Origin: Aminipila luticellarii
GTDB lineage: Bacteria > Bacillota > Clostridia > Peptostreptococcales > Anaerovoracaceae
Length of the DNA stretch: 64,000 nt
NCBI RefSeq assembly: GCF_004103735.1
Contig: NZ_CP035281.1
Span: 2,170,001 to 2,234,000, forward strand
Direction: 5' to 3'
The translations under genes and the position numbers were made by a program. Below are positions 9,263 to 18,649 of this stretch, in pieces. Under the pieces are notes generated by a model. It made no database searches. It was given only the letters and a program-made list of their open reading frames with translations, and was not told where the DNA came from. Numbering within the stretch: position 1 is the stretch's first letter; each line of letters opens with the position of its first letter.

Positions 9263-11221
9263 TTATGCTTCCATTTCCGCTTTATGTTTTGCAATAATTT
9301 TTTCTGCCAAATGTGCCGGTACTTCTTCATACCGTTCAAATCTTTGTGTAAAGGATCCTCTTGCCTGTGTCATGGCTCGTAAGGATACGGAGTAATCAAA
9401 GACCTCTGCCTGCGGAGCTTCTGCCAGAAGCTTCTGTCCGCCGCCCTGAATCGGCTCCATTCCAAGGATTTTTCCTCTTCTCTTGTTCATATCGCCCATG
9501 ACATCTCCCATATAGTCATCGGGAACCGTGATTTCCAGATGCATGACCGGCTCCAAAAGACAAGGCTTTGCTTCCACAATTCCCTTTTTAAAGGCTAAGG
9601 CAGCAGCTATTTTAAAGGAGATTTCGTTTGAATCCACATCGTGATACGATCCATCGTAAAGCACCGCTTTTACATTGACCACTTTACAGCCTGCAAGCGG
9701 TCCCTTCTGCAAGGACTCAATCAAGCCTTTCTCAACGGCGGGAACATAATTTTTAGGAATAGAACCGCCAAATAGTTGCTCAGAAAATTCAAATTCCTGA
9801 TCGGAAGGAGAGAACCGGATGTGTACATCCCCATATTGTCCTGCTCCGCCGGATTGTTTTTTATGTTTGCCCTGAACGTCCGATTGTCCTTTAATGGTTT
9901 CTCTGTACGCAATTTTCTGAGGGACGGTCTTTACGGAAACCCCAAATCGGTCTTTCAGTTTCGCGATGATGATCCCCAGCTGAATTTCTCCCTGGCCCCC
10001 CAACAACGTCTGATGCGTTTCATTATTTCTGGTGACCATAAAAGACGGATCTTCCTCTCTCAGCTTGTTCAGCCCGGTTCCCATCTTCTCCTCATCTCCT
10101 TTGTCTACCGCTTCAATAGCGATAAAATAGGAAGGTTCCGGATAGTCCAAAGGTAGATACCTTATCACATCACTCTTATCACACAGCGTGTCTCCTGATA
10201 GAGTGTACTGGAGCTTTGCCACGGCAACGATATCTCCGGCCTCCGCATAATTCAGCTCCAACTGGTTCTTTCCTCTGAGGAAGAACAACTTCCCCAATTT
10301 TTCAACCTTGCCTGTTCTCTCGTTTAAAACCTCCGTACCGGAATTGATCTTGCCCGTGATAACCTTCATGATGGAAATCTTACCGACAAAAGGGTCAACA
10401 ATGGTCTTAAACACAAAGGCCGACATGGGAGCATCCACCACAGATACTCTTTCTATATGTTCATTTTGATCATTAAATCCATAGTAAGGGCCGTGCTCCA
10501 AAGGAGTCGGTACATATGTAATGAGCAGGTCAAGCAGACCTTCGATCCCATGCCCCAGCGAGAAAGCCGAAGAGCAGACGGGAACGATAACTCCGTCAGC
10601 AATGCCGTGTCTCAAGCCCTTTCTGATCTCATCATCTGTAAATTCGTCTCCGTTAAAATACTTGTCCATTAATGCATCATCCGTCATGGCAATGGCTTCT
10701 TTCAGGCCTTCATCGATTTCTGCTGAAAGCGGCCAGCTGAAAGGAATCAGTGTATCGCCAAATTTTGCTTTTAATTCATCAAAGGTCTTATAAAAATCAA
10801 ACTCATCTTTATCTCTTTTATTTATAACAATAAATCTTGGTTTCTTATATCGTTCACAAGCTTTCCAAGCCTGCTCGGTTCCTACCTGAATACCTGCACC
10901 TGCATCCACCAGGATCACAGCTGCTTCCGCAGCTCGCAGTGCCGCATTGACTTCACCAATAAAATCGAAATATCCTGGGGTATCAATAAAGTTTATCTTG
11001 CTATCTTTCCATTCAATCGGAACGACAGAAGTGTTAATTGAATAGCCTTTTTCAATTTCCATCTTGTCGTAGTCAGATACTGTATTTCCGTCTTCAACTC
11101 TGCCAAGTCGGTTAATTACGCCTGTTGCCAATAAAGCTGATTCCAAAAATGTAGTCTTACCACATCCGCCATGTCCAACAAGTGCAACGTTTCTAATAGT
11201 ATCGCTCGTATAGCCCTTCAT
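9263..11221 (-). CDS. Elongation factor G-like translational GTPase (EF-G paralogue)
   Basis: 652 residues, slightly shorter than canonical EF-G (about 690). G1 GHGGCGKTT at 16-24, G3 DTPGYFDF and NKRD in the G4 position mark a translational GTPase, followed by EF-G domains II-V (CxLxPVM-type C-terminal region LLEPVMHLEITVPDDYMGDV). The switch region reads EKGYSI instead of the RGITI consensus, as in the second EF-G-like subfamily of some bacteria. The open frame extends to 11275, but GGGAGGA 8 bases before the ATG at 11221 fixes the start MKGYTSDTIRNVALVGHGG. Its role is uncertain: a ribosome-associated function distinct from bulk translocation is possible. It is monocistronic. Confidence 0.87.
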   Translation of the reverse strand: MKGYTSDTIRNVALVGHGGCGKTTFLESALLATGVINRLGRVEDGNTVSDYDKMEIEKGYSINTSVVPIEWKDSKINFIDTPGYFDFIGEVNAALRAAEAAVILVDAGAGIQVGTEQAWKACERYKKPRFIVINKRDKDEFDFYKTFDELKAKFGDTLIPFSWPLSAEIDEGLKEAIAMTDDALMDKYFNGDEFTDDEIRKGLRHGIADGVIVPVCSSAFSLGHGIEGLLDLLITYVPTPLEHGPYYGFNDQNEHIERVSVVDAPMSAFVFKTIVDPFVGKISIMKVITGKINSGTEVLNERTGKVEKLGKLFFLRGKNQLELNYAEAGDIVAVAKLQYTLSGDTLCDKSDVIRYLPLDYPEPSYFIAIEAVDKGDEEKMGTGLNKLREEDPSFMVTRNNETHQTLLGGQGEIQLGIIIAKLKDRFGVSVKTVPQKIAYRETIKGQSDVQGKHKKQSGGAGQYGDVHIRFSPSDQEFEFSEQLFGGSIPKNYVPAVEKGLIESLQKGPLAGCKVVNVKAVLYDGSYHDVDSNEISFKIAAALAFKKGIVEAKPCLLEPVMHLEITVPDDYMGDVMGDMNKRRGKILGMEPIQGGGQKLLAEAPQAEVFDYSVSLRAMTQARGSFTQRFERYEEVPAHLAEKIIAKHKAEMEA

Positions 11222-11322
11222 AAATAAGTCCTCCCAAAATTTATTTTTTTGCAATGTCTGCCGTGTTGTATACACGACCCATTACCCCCTCATTATAACA
11301 TTGGAGCTTATATATGGCAAAT

Positions 11323-11358
11323 AAAATCGTCAGAATATTTGATTTATCTGACGATTTT
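11323..11358 (-). terminator. Terminator downstream of asparaginase
   Basis: Perfect 12-base arms (AAAATCGTCAGA and its complement) with a 12-base loop, ending in TTTTATTT on the minus strand, 30 bases after the ansA stop. Confidence 0.85.
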
Positions 11359-11387
11359 GCTCGATACTTCTGTTCAGTTGTTGTGTT

Positions 11388-12401
11388 CTAGACGTCGCGG
11401 GACAGCTCGCCCCGAATATCGCTTTCCATGAGAATCCGAATCTCCTTCGGCTCATACTGCCTGCTCAGCAGATAATATAATTTGGTGACCGCTGCCTCTA
11501 CGGTCATATCGAAACCGCAGATAGCTCCGGCTTCCGCAAGGTGCTTGCTGGTTTCATACTGTCCGATTGTCGCCGATCCTCTGGGGCACTGGGTGCATAC
11601 AATGATATAGGTTCCATTGGATTTTGCCTTTTGCAGCATTCGGATCATGGAATCATCGTTTTGCGGTATATTTCCTGCACCAAAGGCTTCTATTACAATA
11701 CCTTTCAATTTATCCGTCATAATATTTTCAAAGATTTCAAACTGGATGCCCGGAAAAATCTTCAATACGGCAATTTGATTGTTCTCGAAGGGACAGAAGG
11801 TCAGTTCTTTGCTCTCCGCCCGAATTCGTTTCTGATGCAGTGTAATATTTACACCGGCCTCAGCTAAGGGACCGTAATTAGGTGAATCAAAAGCAATGAG
11901 CATATCGGAGCTGACTTTCGTAGACCGATTCCCTCTGATCAGCTTTCCGCCGAAATAAATACACACCTCCGGAATACTGTACTCCGCCGCAATAATCATA
12001 GAAGTGATCAAATTCTCTCTGGCATCGCTCCTAACTTTACAGAGTGGGATTTGTGAGCCCGTGAGAATAATAGGCTTTGACAAGCCCTGCAGCATGAAGG
12101 ATAAAGCGGACGCCGTATACGCCATGGTATCTGTTCCGTGCATCACGACGAAGCCGTCGTAATCGCAGTACCGTTCCCGTATATCCTTTCCGATCTGATT
12201 CCAATTTTCAACCGTAATGTTAGAGGAGTCCAAAAGCGGCGCATATTCAATAAAATCATAGTCAGGCACTTCCGCTTCTTTAAACTCCTGCATGCTCCGC
12301 AAGGTTTTCTCCATATATCCGGGTACGGGAGCATAGCCGTAGGGTGTTTCTTTCATTCCGATCGTACCGCCTGTATAAATAATACAGATTCTATTTTTCA
12401 A
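11388..12401 (-). CDS. ansA: Type I (cytoplasmic-type) L-asparaginase
   Basis: Hydrolyses L-asparagine to aspartate and ammonia. 337 residues. The first catalytic threonine lies in YTGGTIGMKE (T13) and the second in HGTDTMAYTASA (88-99, with T90 and D91), both hallmark motifs. There is no signal peptide, so it is cytoplasmic. The gene follows asnS after 12 bases and is almost certainly co-transcribed, which places an asparagine-consuming enzyme next to the enzyme that charges tRNA-Asn. A strong terminator follows. Confidence 0.94.
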   Translation of the reverse strand: MKNRICIIYTGGTIGMKETPYGYAPVPGYMEKTLRSMQEFKEAEVPDYDFIEYAPLLDSSNITVENWNQIGKDIRERYCDYDGFVVMHGTDTMAYTASALSFMLQGLSKPIILTGSQIPLCKVRSDARENLITSMIIAAEYSIPEVCIYFGGKLIRGNRSTKVSSDMLIAFDSPNYGPLAEAGVNITLHQKRIRAESKELTFCPFENNQIAVLKIFPGIQFEIFENIMTDKLKGIVIEAFGAGNIPQNDDSMIRMLQKAKSNGTYIIVCTQCPRGSATIGQYETSKHLAEAGAICGFDMTVEAAVTKLYYLLSRQYEPKEIRILMESDIRGELSRDV

Positions 12402-12413
12402 TTCATTTCTCCT

Positions 12414-13811
12414 TTAGAATTCAGCTGTTTTTGGCGTTCTAGGGAACGGCAGTACGTCTCGGATATTGCCCATGCCGGTCACATACATGATAATTCTTTC
12501 AAATCCCAAGCCATATCCCGCATGCTTCACTCCGCCGTATTTTCTGAGATCCATATACCACCAGTAATCTTCTTCCTTAAGACCAAGTTCCTTCATACGT
12601 GCCACAAGAACATCGTATCGTTCCTCTCTCTGGCTTCCGCCGATGATTTCCCCCACGCCCGGAACCAGAAGGTCACAGGCAGCAACGGTTTTATTATCAT
12701 CGTTTAATCTCATATAGAAGGCTTTGATCTCTTTTGGATAGTCTGTTACAAATACAGGCTTTTTAAAGATTTCCTCCGTAATATACCGTTCATGCTCTGT
12801 CTGTAAGTCAATCCCCCATTCCACCGGATATTGAAACTCTTTTCCGGATTGAAGCAGTAGATCCACTGCTTCCGTATAAGAGATACGGGCAAAATCATTA
12901 CTGATAATATTGGTCAATCTGTCGATCAGCCCTTTGTCCACAAAGCTATTGAAAAATTCCATCTCTTCCGGAGCATTTTCAAGAACATAATGAATAATAT
13001 ACTTAATCATAGCTTCTGCCAAATCCATGTTATCCGTCAAGTCTGCAAAGGCTACTTCCGGTTCGATCATCCAAAATTCGGAAGCGTGTCTGGCCGTATT
13101 GGAATTCTCCGCCCGGAATGTGGGTCCGAAGGTATATACGTTTCGGAATGCCAATGCAAAGGTCTCCGCTTCTAATTGTCCGCTCACGGTCAAACTGGTT
13201 TCCTTGCCAAAGAAATCCTGACTGTAATCAATCTTTCCATCCTCAGTCCTAGGGGGATTTTCCATATCCAAAGTCGTTATCCGGAACATTTCTCCGGCAC
13301 CCTCACAGTCGCTTCCCGTCACGATAGGGGTATGAACATATACGAAATTCTGTTCCTGAAAAAACTGGTGAATGGCATAAGCCACTAAAGACCTCACTCG
13401 AAAAACCGCAGAAAAGGTATTGCTTCTGGGTCTCAAATGTGCAATTTCTCTTAAGAATTCAAGACTGTGTCTCTTCTTTTGAAGGGGATAATCCGCATCA
13501 GCCCCAGCTTCTATAACCACTTCTTTCGCTTTTATTTCAAAGGGCTGCTTTGCTTCCGGGGTCCGAACCAACGTTCCTCTGACCATTAAAGCTGCAGCAA
13601 TCGGTGCTTTGGCAATCTTATCAAAATTCTCTATCCCATCCTGTTCATAAACAATTTGAACGGATTTAAAAAATGAGCCGTCGTTCAGCTCGATAAATCC
13701 AAATTTATTGGAGCTTCTGTTCGTTCTTACCCATCCTCTTATAAGCACTTCTTTGTCGGCATAAGCGTCTGTGTTTCTGTAAAGCTCTCTGATCTGTATA
13801 TCTTTTTCCAT
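12414..13811 (-). CDS. asnS: Asparaginyl-tRNA synthetase
   Basis: 465-residue class IIb synthetase. The N-terminal OB-fold anticodon-binding domain ([20 protein letters not shown]) is followed by the catalytic core: motif 2 [20 protein letters not shown] and motif 3 [20 protein letters not shown]. AsnS rather than AspS is supported by the overall length and the absence of the bacterial AspRS insertion. No T-box leader is visible in the 271 bases upstream, which contain only a GC-rich hairpin (about 13918-13941) and the divergent promoter of the next gene. Confidence 0.95.
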   Translation of the reverse strand: MEKDIQIRELYRNTDAYADKEVLIRGWVRTNRSSNKFGFIELNDGSFFKSVQIVYEQDGIENFDKIAKAPIAAALMVRGTLVRTPEAKQPFEIKAKEVVIEAGADADYPLQKKRHSLEFLREIAHLRPRSNTFSAVFRVRSLVAYAIHQFFQEQNFVYVHTPIVTGSDCEGAGEMFRITTLDMENPPRTEDGKIDYSQDFFGKETSLTVSGQLEAETFALAFRNVYTFGPTFRAENSNTARHASEFWMIEPEVAFADLTDNMDLAEAMIKYIIHYVLENAPEEMEFFNSFVDKGLIDRLTNIISNDFARISYTEAVDLLLQSGKEFQYPVEWGIDLQTEHERYITEEIFKKPVFVTDYPKEIKAFYMRLNDDNKTVAACDLLVPGVGEIIGGSQREERYDVLVARMKELGLKEEDYWWYMDLRKYGGVKHAGYGLGFERIIMYVTGMGNIRDVLPFPRTPKTAEF

Positions 13812-14021
13812 TTCTCTAAACTCCTCGTTCTTTTTCTGTGCCTTAAAAGGCTGTATAGATTTATTGTATATGAAAAAGAGTCCTTGTGCAAGGGCTATCT
13901 AATCATTATGTCCTGTATTCCCGGCATAAATCCCGGGAATATAAAATTACGTAAAATATATAGTTGCTATGGCAGGCAAAAGGTCAATCAAATTATGCCG
14001 GCCTCAATTTCAGTAAAAAAA

Positions 14022-14050
14022 TTGAACTGTGCCGACAGTTTATATATAAT
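14022..14050 (+). promoter_or_regulatory. Putative sigma-A promoter of the PanE-like gene
   Basis: TTGAAC (14022-14027), 17-base spacer, TATAAT (14045-14050), 32 bases before the ATG. Good consensus match by eye. Confidence 0.65.
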
Positions 14051-14082
14051 ATAATTGCAGCTGATATAGGAGGATATGGAAT

Positions 14083-15018
14083 ATGAAGAAAATTGAGACC
14101 ACCGCCATTGTGGGAATGGGTGCCCTGGGGCTTTTATACGGTACTTATATCATGGACAAAAAAGGTTCTCAGAGTGTCTGTTATGCAATGGATACGGAAC
14201 GGGTGAAGAAATATAAAGATCAGATATTTTATAAAAACAAAAAACCATATAAATTACATATTTATGACTTTAAGGACATGAAACCGGTGGATTTGCTGAT
14301 TGTGGCCGTGAAATATACCGGTCTGGAATCAGCGATAGAGGGGATGGCCGGCTGTGTCGGTGAAAATACAGTTATTCTGTCCGTGCTCAATGGCATTTCC
14401 AGCGAAGATATGCTTGCAAAGAGATATGGACGAGAGCATTTAATTGACACGGTGGCTCAAGGTATGGATGCTGTAAAATTTGGAAACGAACTGACCTTTA
14501 CCCAAATGGGCGAGCTGCGCATTGGGGTGAAAGAAGCTTGCGAGCGGAAAAATTTAGAGGCAGTCCAAGCTTATTTTAATGAAATCGGCATGCCCTATCA
14601 GACGGATGAGGACATCATTCAACGGATGTGGGGAAAATTTATGCTGAATGTGGGCGTCAATCAATCCTGTATGGTGTATCAGACCAATTATGGCGGCTGT
14701 ATGGCCGCAGGAGAAGCAAACCGAACCATGATAGCCGCCATGCGAGAAGTCATTGCCATTGGTCTGGCAGAGGGCGTTCAGATCGGGGAGAAGGATTTAA
14801 ATGAATATGTAGCACTTATTGGAACCCTGTCGAAGGAAGGGATGCCCTCCATGCGTCAGGATGGGGTGGCAAAACGTCCCTCTGAGTTAGAGATCTTTGC
14901 CGGAACAGTGCTAAAACTGGCAAAAAAGCACGGTATCCTCGTCCCGGCCAATCAGTATTTATATGACAAGGTCAAAGCAATAGAGGCGGAATATAGCAGC
15001 ACCCCCATTGAAAATTAA
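14083..15018 (+). CDS. 2-dehydropantoate 2-reductase family protein (PanE/ApbA-like)
   Basis: 311-residue NADPH-dependent reductase of the ketopantoate reductase family. The Rossmann motif is at the N-terminus (AIVGMGALGLLYG), the central NGISSEDML corresponds to the family's NG motif, and the C-terminal helical domain begins KFMLNVGVNQ, with the conserved lysine. The start is supported by AGGAGG 9 bases upstream. It is monocistronic with its own promoter. Several PanE-family paralogues act on other 2-oxo acids, and no pantothenate genes lie beside it, so pantothenate synthesis is only one possibility. Confidence 0.8.
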   Translation: MKKIETTAIVGMGALGLLYGTYIMDKKGSQSVCYAMDTERVKKYKDQIFYKNKKPYKLHIYDFKDMKPVDLLIVAVKYTGLESAIEGMAGCVGENTVILSVLNGISSEDMLAKRYGREHLIDTVAQGMDAVKFGNELTFTQMGELRIGVKEACERKNLEAVQAYFNEIGMPYQTDEDIIQRMWGKFMLNVGVNQSCMVYQTNYGGCMAAGEANRTMIAAMREVIAIGLAEGVQIGEKDLNEYVALIGTLSKEGMPSMRQDGVAKRPSELEIFAGTVLKLAKKHGILVPANQYLYDKVKAIEAEYSSTPIEN

Positions 15019-15076
15019 GGATAGTATGGCTCTCCTGCTTTTTCATTGCTATACGTTTTTATTTTTTGACTCCGTT

Positions 15077-16171
15077 CTATACATCCGCATCCAGACCAAA
15101 GTACATCAGTTCCCATATAGAAGGGGCTGAAACGCTTTCGTTCACTTTACCGTTTTCTATTTTTTCAACTGTAACGGTTCCCCCAAGCCGGTTATAAGTC
15201 GGAGCAAGCCCTGCCATTTTCATTCCCAGTCTTTTGAATCTGGATGCCGGCTTTCCATCAATTCCTGCTGTAAGATCCTTCTTTTCCAAATGTTCTTCCA
15301 TTTTATAAGTTACAATGTAATGCTGCTCGCCGTCATCGTAATCATAAATCAGTGACTTATAGTAATGTTTTCCTGTCACCTCATCAAAAGCTGCATCTTC
15401 CTCTCTATACGAAAGATATTTATTCTCATCTCCAAGAATCCTGCCGCCCTTTGCGATCATAAAGATTGGAAAATGTTCATATCCATACTTTTTCTGAGCA
15501 GTAATATAACTGCTGATCACCTGATATTCCCCGACCTTTGCTCTTCCCCAATACCAGTGATGCATTAATTTGAACATTGCGGTGTTTCCCCAGTTATGGT
15601 CATGATAACCGGTACCGGATAACTTCTCTGTTTTTCCATCCATAGTAATTTCTGCATAGACATCTCCTTCCGGGACACATGGAATCCATGCAAAATAGTC
15701 ATTATCTCCATATGCGATATATCCGGTTCCATGTCTCCACGCCGGGACATTCCCGGTCAGAGTAACATTGATATTGACCTTTTCGGATTTATAGAAGATA
15801 TGATACGTGTGTAAATCTCCCTCAAATACACTATCCCCTATTACCGCATGACAATGCTCTTTTGAAAAACTGCATTTCTTCGGGTCTACCTTAAACTCTT
15901 CTTCAATCTCCAGTCCGTCTGGCCGCGTTAAGTGAAGGGATACGTATGGTTCAAATCCATCTTTTACAGATACATAAGAATCTGTAAAAAATGTAATAAC
16001 CAGAGAAGAGGAATCTTCTAATTTAGTATCAAAATACCACCATTCAAATTCACCTTTTTTCCCTTCTGTGCGGAGTCCATCCTCCCACTGTTCAACAGAA
16101 TCTTTCTGTATCCCATATTTTTTATAATCTGCTGATGTTTCTGCAAAATATGCCGGTATTATCTTACTCAT
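15077..16171 (-). CDS. CrtC/AttH-type lipocalin-like domain protein (possible hydratase)
   Basis: 364 residues. The GEFEWWYFDTKLEDSSSLVI start and later GYHDHNWGNTAM and HHWYWGRAKVGEYQVISSY match the hydroxyneurosporene synthase (CrtC)/AttH family, which folds as two lipocalin-like barrels and in characterised members adds water to C=C bonds. No carotenoid genes are nearby, so the substrate is unknown. The open frame reaches 16222, but the GAGGGG site fixes the ATG at 16171. A 31-codon remnant ORF lies 17 bases upstream, and a TetR regulator is divergent, which suggests local control. Confidence 0.7.
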   Translation of the reverse strand: MSKIIPAYFAETSADYKKYGIQKDSVEQWEDGLRTEGKKGEFEWWYFDTKLEDSSSLVITFFTDSYVSVKDGFEPYVSLHLTRPDGLEIEEEFKVDPKKCSFSKEHCHAVIGDSVFEGDLHTYHIFYKSEKVNINVTLTGNVPAWRHGTGYIAYGDNDYFAWIPCVPEGDVYAEITMDGKTEKLSGTGYHDHNWGNTAMFKLMHHWYWGRAKVGEYQVISSYITAQKKYGYEHFPIFMIAKGGRILGDENKYLSYREEDAAFDEVTGKHYYKSLIYDYDDGEQHYIVTYKMEEHLEKKDLTAGIDGKPASRFKRLGMKMAGLAPTYNRLGGTVTVEKIENGKVNESVSAPSIWELMYFGLDADV

Positions 16172-16188
16172 AATGATGACCCCTCTAT

Positions 16189-16284
16189 CTATAATGTTAC
16201 CGCAATATCGTTGGCTCTCCAAACAGCACTCTTTAAGGTTCCAATATCCGAAGCTGTAAAAAGAACCTCATATTTTTTCTCCAT
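16189..16284 (-). pseudogene. 31-codon ORF, possible remnant of an old-yellow-enzyme flavin oxidoreductase
   Basis: ATG at 16284 preceded by a good AAGGAG site encodes MEKKYEVLFTASDIG and then 16 more residues to a TAG at 16189. The start resembles the N-terminus of NADH:flavin oxidoreductases of the OYE/BaiCD type (KKYEVLFTPxxIG...KNR), but the reading breaks off where the barrel should begin. It could be the stump left by an internal deletion, with its promoter and ribosome binding site now serving the CrtC-like gene, or a small leader ORF. Assignment is by eye on few residues. Confidence 0.4.
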
Positions 16285-16314
16285 CAGAATTCTCCTTCCA
16301 TAATCAAACACCTG

Positions 16315-16342
16315 TTGATTCTCTCGAGAATTATTGTATAAT
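16315..16342 (+). promoter_or_regulatory. Putative promoter with palindrome upstream of the TetR gene
   Basis: TTGATT (16315-16320), 16-base spacer, TATAAT (16337-16342). The spacer contains the 8-base palindrome TCTCGAGA, a possible autorepressor operator between this gene and the divergent remnant/CrtC-like unit. Confidence 0.45.
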
Positions 16343-16427
16343 CATAACAGAAGCAAAACAATATGCAATATTCTAATTTCTGTAGTATAACCAACACCGA
16401 AAAGGAATATGTGGGGAAGGGGTAATT

Positions 16428-16988
16428 ATGGCAGATCGCCGAATAGAAAAAACACTCAGTAATATTGATAAATGTTTTTACGAATTGCTAAAAGAAAAGG
16501 ATCTGCATCATATCACAGTAAAAGATATCTGCGACAAAGCAAATATTAACCGGTCTACGTTCTATACCCATTATCAAGACTATTATGACTACTTAGAATA
16601 CCTTGAAATGGATATGGCAAAGCGTTTTTTGGAAGCTATGTCAAAGTACCGCTATGACATGGATTTTGAAGAAGTAACTGATGCATTGTTCCATTGTATA
16701 AAAGAAAACAAAGATTTATTCTATTTTATGTTTCATGACAAAAGTACCAGAAAAGGAATCCAGTTTATTCTGGATTCCTTAAAAAGCATCGTCATCCCCA
16801 TATGGCGGAAGGAAAGTAACATTTCTTCTGAACAGGCCGATCTGTTATTTATTTATGTAACAGCAGGGGCATCTGAATTACTGAGAACCTGGTATAACAG
16901 TGATTTTAGTATTGATGAAAATATTATGAAACCTTTGTTTCAGAATGTAATTAAATATGGGCTGTATGATTTTGTTTATACAAAATAA
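16428..16988 (+). CDS. TetR-family transcriptional regulator
   Basis: 186 residues. The N-terminal helix-turn-helix region (HHITVKDICDKANINRSTFYTHY, residues about 25-47) is typical of TetR, followed by an all-helical ligand/dimer domain of the TetR_C_8-like type common in Firmicutes (YIYVTAGASELLRTWYNSDF-like stretch near the end). It is divergent from the CrtC-like unit and is probably its local regulator. An AAGGGG site precedes the ATG. Confidence 0.85.
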   Translation: MADRRIEKTLSNIDKCFYELLKEKDLHHITVKDICDKANINRSTFYTHYQDYYDYLEYLEMDMAKRFLEAMSKYRYDMDFEEVTDALFHCIKENKDLFYFMFHDKSTRKGIQFILDSLKSIVIPIWRKESNISSEQADLLFIYVTAGASELLRTWYNSDFSIDENIMKPLFQNVIKYGLYDFVYTK

Positions 16989-17053
16989 ATTAATCTTTTT
17001 ATAATTCTGAAATACGCTCTTATTCAGAAGCCGTTAATTAAAGAATACGATTA

Positions 17054-18556
17054 CTAAAGGTTAGTCCAATTCTTACCCAAAAAATATCCTTCAGTATAGT
17101 TATGGCCTAAGTTCAAACCGCCGATCGTTAAAGGATAATCATTAGCTCCATAAAAGTTGCCAGCGACATTACCGGCTGCATAAAGTCCTGGAATTGGTTT
17201 CCCCTCCGGTGTTAAGCACTGCAGTTTTCCATTGACTTCAACACCTGAATCAGCATGAGTAAACCTAATGTGTTTATGGATTCCATAATATGGCGGTGTA
17301 TCTATCGCTTTCATATATTTCGCTGGAACGCCAAAGGCAGTATCTTCCCCAGCTCCAGCCATTGCATTATACTGCTTAACGGTATCTATAAAGGCTGTCT
17401 TGTCATCAATTTTTAATTTATCTGCTAATTCTTCCAACGTATCGGCCTTGAAGGTTGCAATTAATTGCGGCATCACGCCTTTGTGTTCTATATCTTCTTC
17501 CGGCATGAAGTTCTTCAAGTCTTCCGGATTCGTTAATGTGCCGGAAAAATCCTTCATTTTTTCCATATAAGCAGAATCAAATATTTGATAATAGTTTCCG
17601 CTATCTTCTTTGGACAGCAGATAATTGCACATTACTGACATCCCTAAGGTTTCATTGCAGAAACGATTCCCGTCCTTCTTGACACGTAAGAATGGCATAT
17701 CCCACATTGGGCCTGAATCCATGTCGTGACACATTTTTGTGTGAGCTATATTTTCAATTTTACCGCCTGCCCAAACAATCATCTTATGACCATCGCCCGT
17801 TCTGCCGGTTCGCTTATTCTCCAGATTTATGGCATCAGGCAAGTAATAGTTCTTCATTGCTTCATCATTTTGATAATCGCCAGTTGCGATGATCACGGCT
17901 TTTTTTGCGTTGAATTGAATATATTTTCCATCCTGTTCGCCAATCACACCAATGATCCTATCGCCGTCTTTAACAAGCTGCCTGGCTGGGGTATCATAGA
18001 AAAATTTGACTCCCTTTTTAACGGCCAATTCGGCGAGATCTCTCATTCCCGCACCTGTATCATAGGGTTTAGGTCCGAAAAAGGACGATACAAAATCAAT
18101 TTTATAGTTATTTTCCTTAATTAATTCCGCCTGTGCACCGTTGCCCAAGTCAAAAATCTGTGCACCGGCCTCCTGTCCTTTCTCGAGCAGCCAACTGATC
18201 GCTTCCCCGGAGTTTTGAATCCAGAGTTCAATCAATTCTCTCTTTGGACGGTTATCAGAATCCTTTTCCAAGTGAGTTGCTAAATGAGCTAAGTCGGCGG
18301 AGTCACTTTTGCCTAAATTAATTCCCGCACCAATATTGCCATTTGCAGCTGCCGTAGCTTCTTTCTGAACAACGGCAACTTTGGCCCCTGATTCAGCCGC
18401 TGCTAATGCTGCAGGTATACCGGAGGAACCCGCACCAACAACCACGAGATCAAATTCTTTTATCCCCGCAACATCGCTAATTGGTGCCGGCTTTTCCAAA
18501 AATGAAGGGACATGTTCCGTATAAGTACCTGTTGAAATATTCATTTTGTCTGTCAT
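17054..18556 (-). CDS. FAD-dependent oxidoreductase, fumarate reductase/urocanate reductase-like flavoprotein
   Basis: 500 residues. The FAD-binding Rossmann motif VVVGAGSSGIPAALAAAESG starts at about residue 38, and the C-terminal FAD motif is GKPIPGLYAAGNVAGNFYG. The layout matches the FAD_binding_2 family (fumarate reductase flavoprotein, ketosteroid dehydrogenases, 2-enoate reducers). No haem motif or FMN-attachment domain is present, so an electron donor must be separate. An AAGGAGGT site precedes the ATG. It follows the SDR gene by 93 bases, and the two are probably one operon next to a divergent HxlR regulator. Substrate is unknown; a small unsaturated acid is a guess. Confidence 0.8.
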   Translation of the reverse strand: MTDKMNISTGTYTEHVPSFLEKPAPISDVAGIKEFDLVVVGAGSSGIPAALAAAESGAKVAVVQKEATAAANGNIGAGINLGKSDSADLAHLATHLEKDSDNRPKRELIELWIQNSGEAISWLLEKGQEAGAQIFDLGNGAQAELIKENNYKIDFVSSFFGPKPYDTGAGMRDLAELAVKKGVKFFYDTPARQLVKDGDRIIGVIGEQDGKYIQFNAKKAVIIATGDYQNDEAMKNYYLPDAINLENKRTGRTGDGHKMIVWAGGKIENIAHTKMCHDMDSGPMWDMPFLRVKKDGNRFCNETLGMSVMCNYLLSKEDSGNYYQIFDSAYMEKMKDFSGTLTNPEDLKNFMPEEDIEHKGVMPQLIATFKADTLEELADKLKIDDKTAFIDTVKQYNAMAGAGEDTAFGVPAKYMKAIDTPPYYGIHKHIRFTHADSGVEVNGKLQCLTPEGKPIPGLYAAGNVAGNFYGANDYPLTIGGLNLGHNYTEGYFLGKNWTNL

Positions 18557-18649
18557 GTTAATAAACCTCCTTAAGTTGATAGGGAAAATTCAATAATAAA
18601 ACGCTATGTTTTTTAAGTTCGTAAATACTTTGTCGGCCGAAATATCGTG

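Noticed and set aside
13812-14082. Possible T-box leader of asnS
   Set aside because: No T-box core (GGGTGGNACCGCG type) or specifier-loop pattern in the upstream bases; only a GC-rich hairpin and the divergent promoter.
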